In this document: positions 58,423 through 64,000 of the stretch, in pieces | How the letters are laid out: each line of letters begins with the position of its first letter | Position numbering within the stretch: the first letter of the stretch is position 1 | NCBI RefSeq assembly: GCF_006539525.1 | Contig: NZ_BJNE01000008.1 | Span: forward strand, 62,001 to 126,000 | Direction of reading: 5' to 3' | Length of the DNA stretch: 64,000 nucleotides | DNA from: Glutamicibacter nicotianae | GTDB taxonomy: Bacteria; Actinomycetota; Actinomycetes; Actinomycetales; Micrococcaceae | Program-made: the position numbers and the translations under genes | Notes under the pieces: model-generated | The model's database searches: none | What the model saw: the letters and a program-made list of their open reading frames with translations, nothing else | Told to the model about the DNA's origin: nothing

Positions 58423-60017
58423 CCAGCTAGGGCGGCATCGACAATCACCCGGGCCTCTGCCAGCACCTGCTGCAGATGTTCGGGTGATTTTGTCGATTCT
58501 GCATAGATCTTGTAGATGTCTTCGGTGCCTGACGGGCGCGCGGCAAACCATGCGTGCTCGCTGGAAACCTTCAGACCGCCAATTGGGAAGCCGGCCGCTT
58601 GCGTGGCCTTGGCGGTAATCGGATCCGAAGCCAGCTCGGTGGCGGTGACCATCGAGGGATCCAGCTTGCCCAGGATGGCCTTCTGCTCGCGGTTTGCCGG
58701 CGCATCGAAGCGGTCGTAGAAGCTGGGACCATGGCGCTCGACCAGCTCGGCATGCAGCTGGCTGGGGCTCTTGCCAGTTACCGCGCGGATCTCGCTGGCC
58801 AGCAGGGCCAGCATCAGGCCGTCCTTGTCGGTGCTGAACGCCTTGCCGGAGAAGTCCAGGAAGCTTGCCCCAGCCGATTCCTCGCCGCAGAAGGCGACCC
58901 TGCCCGAAGCCAGCGGCTCAACGAAGTACTTGAAGCCCACCGGAACCTCGCGCAGCACCCGGCCGTGGGAGGCCACCACCTTGTCGATAAGCACCGAGGA
59001 GACCAGCGTCTTGCCGATCTGGGCATCGGCGGGCCACTGCGGGCGGTGGGTGAGCAGGTAGTCGATGGCCACGGCCAGGAAGTGGTTCGGGTTCATCAGG
59101 CCGGCATCCGGGGTGACAATGCCGTGGCGGTCGGCGTCGGCATCGTTGCCGGTCGCGATGTCGTACTTCTCGCGGTTGGCCACCAGCGAGGCCATGGCAT
59201 GGGCGGAAGAGCAATCCATGCGGATCTTCCCGTCCTTGTCCAGGGTCATGAAGCCGAAGCGCGGATCCACGGACTCGTTGACCACTTCGAGGTTCAGGTT
59301 ATAGCGCCGGGCGATTTCGCCCCAGTAGTGCACCGAAGCGCCACCCAGCGGATCTGCGCCAATGGAAATTCCGGAATCCGCGATGGCCTTGAAATCGATC
59401 ACTTCCGCCAAATCGGCGATGTACAGTTCGCGGAAGTCGAATGGCTGGGCATTGGGCTCGCCGCGCTTGATCTGCCCGCTGGCCAGCAGCTCGTTGGCCC
59501 GTGCGGCGATGGGCCCGGTGATTTCGGATTCGGCCGGTCCGCCATGCGGCGGGTTGTACTTGATGCCGCCGTCGGTCGGCGGGTTATGCGAGGGCGTGAT
59601 GATCAGGCCATCGGCCTGCTCGCCGCCGCTGGCGTTATGCACCAGGATTGCGTGGCTGACCGCTGGAGTGGGAGTCAGCCCGTCATCGGCCAGCACTCTG
59701 ACGCCGTTGCCTGCCAGCACTTCCAGTGCGGTGCCGTATGCCGGCTCGGAGAGCGCATGGCTGTCCTTGCCCACGTACATTGGCCCAGTGATGCCCGCGC
59801 TGTTGCGGTAATCGACCACGGCCTGGGTGATCGCGGCGATATGCGCTTCGTTGAAGGTGGTGTTCAGCGAGCTTCCGCGGTGTCCCGAGGTGCCGAAGAT
59901 GACTGCCTGGTCGGGGTTGGTGCTGGATGGAACCAGGGTGCTGTAGGCATCGAGCACCTCCTGCAGATTGATCAGGTCCGATTCTTGGGCTGGCTGGCCA
60001 GCTCGGAGGTGTGCCAC
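58419..60017 (-). CDS. pgm: Phosphoglucomutase (alpha-D-glucose-phosphate specific)
   Basis: Enzyme of 532 residues that interconverts glucose 1- and 6-phosphate. It has [10 protein letters not shown], the catalytic serine in [13 protein letters not shown], the metal motif [10 protein letters not shown]-like ([10 protein letters not shown]), GEESAGASF and the phosphate-binding [15 protein letters not shown]. The last four bases overlap the end of lysP. It could use glucose 1-phosphate from glycogen or, after mutase action, feed into trehalose metabolism. Confidence 0.96.
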   Translation of the reverse strand: MAHLRAGQPAQESDLINLQEVLDAYSTLVPSSTNPDQAVIFGTSGHRGSSLNTTFNEAHIAAITQAVVDYRNSAGITGPMYVGKDSHALSEPAYGTALEVLAGNGVRVLADDGLTPTPAVSHAILVHNASGGEQADGLIITPSHNPPTDGGIKYNPPHGGPAESEITGPIAARANELLASGQIKRGEPNAQPFDFRELYIADLAEVIDFKAIADSGISIGADPLGGASVHYWGEIARRYNLNLEVVNESVDPRFGFMTLDKDGKIRMDCSSAHAMASLVANREKYDIATGNDADADRHGIVTPDAGLMNPNHFLAVAIDYLLTHRPQWPADAQIGKTLVSSVLIDKVVASHGRVLREVPVGFKYFVEPLASGRVAFCGEESAGASFLDFSGKAFSTDKDGLMLALLASEIRAVTGKSPSQLHAELVERHGPSFYDRFDAPANREQKAILGKLDPSMVTATELASDPITAKATQAAGFPIGGLKVSSEHAWFAARPSGTEDIYKIYAESTKSPEHLQQVLAEARVIVDAALAG

Positions 60018-60073
60018 AGATTGCCTTTCAGATTGATGCGCTTATCGCGGTTTCGTAGAAGAATGGTAGTCAA

Positions 60074-60412
60074 ATGAGCTACTACCAGTATCCGCAGAAC
60101 CCCTACCAACGACCGCCAGAATCCGCCGGCCTCTCGACGGCTTCCTTGGTGCTCGGCATCTTGTCGTTGCTGGGCTTCTCTGTCATTATCCTTGTTCCGC
60201 TGGCCGGAGTCATTACCGGACACCTGGCCTACCGGCGCGAACCTGCTTCCCGGGGCTTGTGCCTGGCCGGGCTGATCACCTCATGGATCGGATTAGCCCT
60301 AGCCATACTCGGATATGCGCTGGCCATCTGGTTCTTCTGGGCGATGTCCACCGGATTCGGCTACGGCTCGTATTACGACGACGTGATCTTCTCCCTCGGG
60401 TTCCTCCACTAG
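60074..60412 (+). CDS. DUF4190 membrane protein
   Basis: Protein of 112 residues with a Tyr/Pro/Gln-rich start (YYQYPQNPYQRPP) and two membrane helices typical of DUF4190 (LVLGILSLLGFSVIILVPLAGVI and LAGLITSWIGLALAILGY), ending in a Gly/Tyr-rich tail. Function is unknown. It is divergent from pgm. Confidence 0.85.
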   Translation: MSYYQYPQNPYQRPPESAGLSTASLVLGILSLLGFSVIILVPLAGVITGHLAYRREPASRGLCLAGLITSWIGLALAILGYALAIWFFWAMSTGFGYGSYYDDVIFSLGFLH

Positions 60413-60417
60413 TTCCA

Positions 60418-60470
60418 GGGCATGAAAAAGCGGTTGGCTCATATCTGAACCAACCGCTTTCTCCATGCCC
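60418..60470. terminator. Bidirectional terminator between DUF4190 gene and POT transporter
   Basis: The outer GGGCATG/CATGCCC and inner AAAGCGGTTGG (60427-60437) / CCAACCGCTTT (60450-60460) form a long hairpin between convergent genes. Confidence 0.8.
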
Positions 60471-60476
60471 GAATGC

Positions 60477-61943
60477 CTAGTGGATCGAGCCCATCAGCTT
60501 CTTCAAGGCCGGGGTAGCTGCCATCATGGCGATACCCAGGACGACGGCGGTGCCGCCCATGCCGATGAAGTACGGGATCTCATTGCCTTCGGTGTAGTAG
60601 CCGGCCAGCACACCCGACAGGGTGGTGCCCAGCGAAACCGAGAGGAAGAACAAGGCGATCATCTGGGTGCCGAAGGCGGCCGGCGCCAGCTTGGTGGCAA
60701 TTGCCTGGCCCACCGGCGAGAGCAGCAGCTCGGCAAAGGTGCACAGCAGCAGGATGCCGACCAGCGCCAGCAGCGGAGTCTTCACGAAGGATTCCAGCGG
60801 GATGAACAGCAGGAAGGCCGCGCCCACAACCACCAGCGACAGTCCGAACTTCATCGAGGTGCGTGGCTGGCGCTTGCCCAGCTTGGTCCACAGGGCGGCG
60901 AAGATGCCGGCGAAGATGATGATGAAGACCGGGTTGATCGAGGTGACCCAGCTCGGCGGCATTTCCCAGCTGCCCAGGTGGCGGTCCAGCCGCTGGTCCG
61001 AGTAGGCGGCGATGAAGGTGAACTGCTGCTGGAACAGGGCCCAGAAGGCAGCCGAACCGATGTAGAACGGAATGAAGGCCCAGACCTGCTTGCGTTCGGT
61101 GGCGTTGACCTTCTTGCTGCGCAGGATCAATGCGAAGTACACGATCGACGCGGCGATCACCACGTAGGCGATGGTGCTTGCCAGATTCTGCGGGGTCACG
61201 ATCTTGGACGCGAATGCGGCAATGATCAGGACGATCACGGCGACGAAGATGACCACGTAGCGGTTGCGCTCGGCGGCCGGCAAAGGGTTGCTCGGGATGC
61301 GGCCGGATTCCGGCAGCTTCTTGCGGCCCATGGCGTAGATCGCCAGGCCGATGGCCATGCCGACAGCTGCGGCCGCGAAGCCGATGTGGAAACCGTACTT
61401 GACCTGCAGCCAGCCGGTGAGCAGCGGGCCGAGCAGGCCGCCGATGTTCACGCCCATGTAGAACAGGGAGAAGCCTGCATCGATGCGCGGATCATCCTTG
61501 GAGTACAGGGAGCCGACCAGGGCTACGGCGTTGGCCTTCAGGCCGCCGGAGCCGATGGCAACGAGGACCAGTCCGACGACTAGGCCCACATAGCCGGGCA
61601 ACAGGGCCAGGCCGATGTGGCCGAGCATGATCGCGATGGCCGAGAAGAACAGGACGCGTTCCGAGCCGAACAGGCGGTCGGAGAGCCAGGCGCCCAGGAT
61701 GGTGGACAGGTATACGGCGCCGCCGTAGGCGCCGACCAGCGACAGGGCCAGGCCCTGGTCCATGCCCAAGCCGCCGTCGGTGACCGAGTAGTACATGTAG
61801 TAGGCCAGCAAGCCCTGCATGCCGTAGAAGGAGAATCGCTCCCACATTTCGACGCTGAACAGGCTTGCGAGCGCACCGGGATGACCGAAGAAGGTCTTCC
61901 CGGAAGATTTGGTGCTCGTTGTTGCAGTAGACATACGTAACAT
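60477..61943 (-). CDS. POT/PTR2 family peptide:proton symporter
   Basis: Transporter of 488 residues with fourteen helices. It has the PTR2 ExxERFSFYG motif (EMWERFSFYGMQGLLAYYM), GAWLSDRLFG, the FSLFYMGVNIGGLLGPL signature and AFFALFQQQ-like segment near residue 300. It imports di- and tripeptides. ATG 61943 or 61934 may be used. It lies 43 nt after the amidase gene on the same strand, so both may be cotranscribed for use of amides or peptides. Confidence 0.93.
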   Translation of the reverse strand: MLRMSTATTSTKSSGKTFFGHPGALASLFSVEMWERFSFYGMQGLLAYYMYYSVTDGGLGMDQGLALSLVGAYGGAVYLSTILGAWLSDRLFGSERVLFFSAIAIMLGHIGLALLPGYVGLVVGLVLVAIGSGGLKANAVALVGSLYSKDDPRIDAGFSLFYMGVNIGGLLGPLLTGWLQVKYGFHIGFAAAAVGMAIGLAIYAMGRKKLPESGRIPSNPLPAAERNRYVVIFVAVIVLIIAAFASKIVTPQNLASTIAYVVIAASIVYFALILRSKKVNATERKQVWAFIPFYIGSAAFWALFQQQFTFIAAYSDQRLDRHLGSWEMPPSWVTSINPVFIIIFAGIFAALWTKLGKRQPRTSMKFGLSLVVVGAAFLLFIPLESFVKTPLLALVGILLLCTFAELLLSPVGQAIATKLAPAAFGTQMIALFFLSVSLGTTLSGVLAGYYTEGNEIPYFIGMGGTAVVLGIAMMAATPALKKLMGSIH

Positions 61944-61986
61944 TTTTCGCTTTTGCCTACGCGAGTACCTACTTATATGGGAAAGC

Positions 61987-63333
61987 TCACAACTGCATCT
62001 GAGCGGCCAGCGCGAGCAGCAGGCCTTCGTCGGAACGCGGGGAAATCAGCTGAATACTCATGGGTAACCCCTCATTGGAGCGGCCCACCGGAACGGTGAT
62101 GGCAGCTACCGAGGCGACGTTCACCATGGACGTGTAGGGGGTGTACTGGCACTGCAACATATAATCCACATCTGCCGTGGATTGTGTATAGTACCCGATC
62201 TTCGGCGGGATTGACGCCATGGCAGGGGTAGCCACCACATCGAAGGCGGACCATTGGCGCACGAAGTCAGCCGCTATCTGCTTCAACCGCGACCCGGCCT
62301 GCAGGCTCTGCTCCAGGGAGCGCTCGGCGGCGCGCCGGCGGAAGTCCCTTGCCAGTTCTCCCAGCAGCGAATCATCCGAGACCTGAACGGATTTCAGCCC
62401 GTTGGTCCACACTGCCGCGAAGGTTTCCGGATAGTCGGTGGCATAGTGCAGGTTCGCCGGCTGGACGCGATGGCGTTCGCCCAGGCGTTCAAGCCCCTGG
62501 GCGAAGGCCGCCCGGGCTTCCTGCGACAGCTCAATCTCATAGACGGGTTCAAAAGGCGAGTGGGTGCTGTACCCGATTTTCAGGCCATCCAGGCGCTGGG
62601 GGTAGCTGCCCTGCAGCAACGGCAGGTAGTGGTCCTTCCCGCGCATGGCGTCCAGCAGCAAAGCCGCATCCAGGGCATCATGGGCCAGCGGTCCGCTGAC
62701 GGCTAATTTCGGCGCACCCATGGGGTCGGTGTAGCCATCGAGGATGTCGCTGGGGATGCGCCCCAAGGAAGGCTTCAGCCCCACCAGTCCGCAGGCCGCC
62801 GCCGGGATGCGGACCGAGCCGCCGCCATCGGAGCCCGGGCCCAGCGGAATCATGCCGGCGGCAATCGCCGCGGCCTGCCCGCCGGAGGAACCGCCCGAAG
62901 TGCGCGTTGGATCGAAGGGATTGCGCGAAGGGGGAGCGATGAGGTTCTCGGAATAGCTGCTCAGCCCGAACTCCGGGACCTGGGTCTTGCCCAGGATCAC
63001 CACGCCCTCGGCGCGAAGCCTGGCCACCAAGGAGTGGTCGCGTCCGGCCACCGCCGCTGGCATGGCCGCGGTGCCGTAGGTGGTAGGCATCCCCGCCACA
63101 TCGTTCAGGTCCTTGAACGCGGTGGGAAGACCATGCAACCGGCCAATCTCCCCGCGGGCATGCGCCTCGTCGGCCGCTGCCGCGGCCTCCATCGCATTCT
63201 CCGCCACGTGGACGAAAGCACCGAGGTCCGCCTGCTCTTCGATGCGCTTGAGGTAGTGCTCGGTCACCTCGCGGCTTGAACGCTCGCCGCGGGCCAGCTC
63301 GTCTCGCAATTTCAGGGCGCTTGAGGGAAACAT
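61987..63333 (-). CDS. Amidase signature family enzyme
   Basis: Amidase of 448 residues with the Ser-cisSer-Lys triad: Lys74 in PTAFKDLND, the cis-Ser in TSGGSSGGQAAA (149/150), and the nucleophile Ser173 in GSDGGGSVRIPAAACG. No gatB/gatC neighbours are present, so it is not likely to be GatA. The substrate is unknown. The coupled peptide transporter downstream points to nitrogen scavenging. It is divergent from the rhodanese gene. Confidence 0.92.
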   Translation of the reverse strand: MFPSSALKLRDELARGERSSREVTEHYLKRIEEQADLGAFVHVAENAMEAAAAADEAHARGEIGRLHGLPTAFKDLNDVAGMPTTYGTAAMPAAVAGRDHSLVARLRAEGVVILGKTQVPEFGLSSYSENLIAPPSRNPFDPTRTSGGSSGGQAAAIAAGMIPLGPGSDGGGSVRIPAAACGLVGLKPSLGRIPSDILDGYTDPMGAPKLAVSGPLAHDALDAALLLDAMRGKDHYLPLLQGSYPQRLDGLKIGYSTHSPFEPVYEIELSQEARAAFAQGLERLGERHRVQPANLHYATDYPETFAAVWTNGLKSVQVSDDSLLGELARDFRRRAAERSLEQSLQAGSRLKQIAADFVRQWSAFDVVATPAMASIPPKIGYYTQSTADVDYMLQCQYTPYTSMVNVASVAAITVPVGRSNEGLPMSIQLISPRSDEGLLLALAAQMQL

Positions 63334-63400
63334 GTCGGCTTTCGACGCAGGAAATGACTAGTCTTATAAGCAAACACCCTATGTGAGAGGAATGCTAGCC

Positions 63401-63727
63401 GTGAGCGATTTTGAGACTGTCCAGGTCAATGATGTCCCGAAGGACGCCTTCATCCTCGATGTGCGCGAAGACTTCGAATGGGAAGCCGGCCGTGCCGCCG
63501 GAGCCACCCATATTCCCCTGGGCACCCTGCCGGAGAAGGTATCGGAGCTTGACCCGGATGTAGACACCTACGTCATCTGCCGTACTGGCGGCCGTTCGGC
63601 CCAGGCCGCCTCGTGGCTCACCGCCATGGGCTACACCGCCTTCAATGTTGCCGGCGGCTCGGATGCGTGGATCGAAGCGGGCCTGCCAATGGAAGCGGAC
63701 AACGGCCAGGAGCCAACCGTACGATGA
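63401..63727 (+). CDS. Single-domain rhodanese
   Basis: Sulfurtransferase-like protein of 108 residues with FILDVREDFEWEAGRAAGATHIPLG split motif and the active-site Cys60 in VICRTGGRSAQAA. The open frame runs to 63383, but GTG 63401 has GAGAGG at a normal distance and begins the domain. Its stop overlaps the pheA start by 4 nt (ATGA), an odd but clear coupling. Confidence 0.9.
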   Translation: MSDFETVQVNDVPKDAFILDVREDFEWEAGRAAGATHIPLGTLPEKVSELDPDVDTYVICRTGGRSAQAASWLTAMGYTAFNVAGGSDAWIEAGLPMEADNGQEPTVR

Positions 63728-64000
63728 ACTATGCCTATCTGGGACCTGCGGGCACCTTCACCGAGTCGGCCCTCCTGCAGGTTCCCGGGGCTGCCGATGC
63801 GCAGCGGATTCCCGCCTCCAACGTCAACGTGGCGCTGTCCATGGTGCGCGAAGGTGCCGCAGATGCGGCGATGGTGCCGATCGAGAACTCGGTAGAAGGC
63901 GGCGTTTCGGCCACCCTGGACGCGATTGCCCAGGGCGAATCGCTGCAGATTGTCTCCGAGATCCTGGTTCCGATCACCTTCGTGCTGGCGGTGCGCCCCG
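63724..64000 (+). CDS. pheA: Prephenate dehydratase, 3' truncated by window edge
   Basis: The N-terminal 92 residues of the phenylalanine-biosynthetic enzyme converting prephenate to phenylpyruvate. MNYAYLGPAGTFTESAL is the diagnostic start and MVPIENSVEGGVSATLD is the first catalytic-domain motif. The C-terminal catalytic and ACT domains lie beyond the window. It is translationally coupled to the rhodanese gene. Confidence 0.93.
   Translation, partial: MNYAYLGPAGTFTESALLQVPGAADAQRIPASNVNVALSMVREGAADAAMVPIENSVEGGVSATLDAIAQGESLQIVSEILVPITFVLAVRP

Overview
The window is a high-GC Gram-positive chromosome, most likely from the Micrococcaceae (Arthrobacter/Glutamicibacter-like). Two gene orders support this: dciA-gyrB-gyrA-DUF3566-tRNA-Ile-DLW39-tRNA-Ala, and crgA / sortase E-trpG // pknB-pknA-pbpA-rodA-pstP-fhaB-fhaA. 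GTG and TTG starts are frequent and genes often overlap by 4 nt (ATGA/GTGA). I see no insertion sequence, prophage, integrase or CRISPR array.

Region 1 (1-6.7 kb) is replication/topology core: the end of dciA, gyrB, gyrA and a DUF3566 gene, a strong terminator, then tRNA-Ile, a 39-codon gene and two identical tRNA-Ala genes. Region 2 (6.7-14.7 kb) holds a GT4 glycosyltransferase, BASS and EamA transporters, a cyclophilin, a rhomboid protease, a lysE/lysG exporter-regulator pair and sugE under a guanidine-III riboswitch. Between the rhomboid gene and lysE lies a 480-nt non-coding stretch packed with perfect DnaA boxes. Region 3 (14.4-25.8 kb) is the cell division and cell-wall signalling block: crgA, class E sortase, a 56-aa membrane protein and trpG/pabA on one side, and on the other a seven-gene operon running fhaA to pknB. 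Region 4 (26-36.7 kb) starts with tRNA-Leu and continues with housekeeping and catabolic genes: DUF523, YdeI-like, LacI regulator with nucleoside hydrolase, dienelactone hydrolase, UspA, an HTH-less LysR-like protein, enoyl-CoA hydratase, alpha/beta hydrolase, PfkB kinase, Cof phosphatase, GDPD and a degenerate APH-like protein, followed by a HAD-GH65 fusion at 36.7-39.9 kb.

Region 5 (39.9-47.5 kb) is the main accessory region: an IclR-controlled catabolic cluster with two 3-ketosteroid-dehydrogenase-like flavoproteins, two SDRs, a Dabb protein and an MHS-type transporter. A 19-bp perfect inverted repeat precedes the operon, and a related half-site lies in the iclR promoter. The gene set looks suited to oxidising and desaturating a cyclic alcohol/ketone, a steroid or an alicyclic acid. 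Region 6 (47.6-64 kb) has a sugar porter, a TPP-riboswitch thiamine salvage operon (thiM-thiE-thiD/tenA plus an NCS2 permease), a membrane-protein/GntR pair with an operator over its start codon, aldehyde dehydrogenase, a LysP-like permease, phosphoglucomutase, a POT peptide transporter with an amidase, and a rhodanese overlapping pheA, which runs off the window.

The observations most worth follow-up are the DnaA-box cluster at 11.9-12.37 kb, the two-flavoprotein catabolic cluster with its palindromic operator, and the NCS2 permease inside the TPP-controlled operon.
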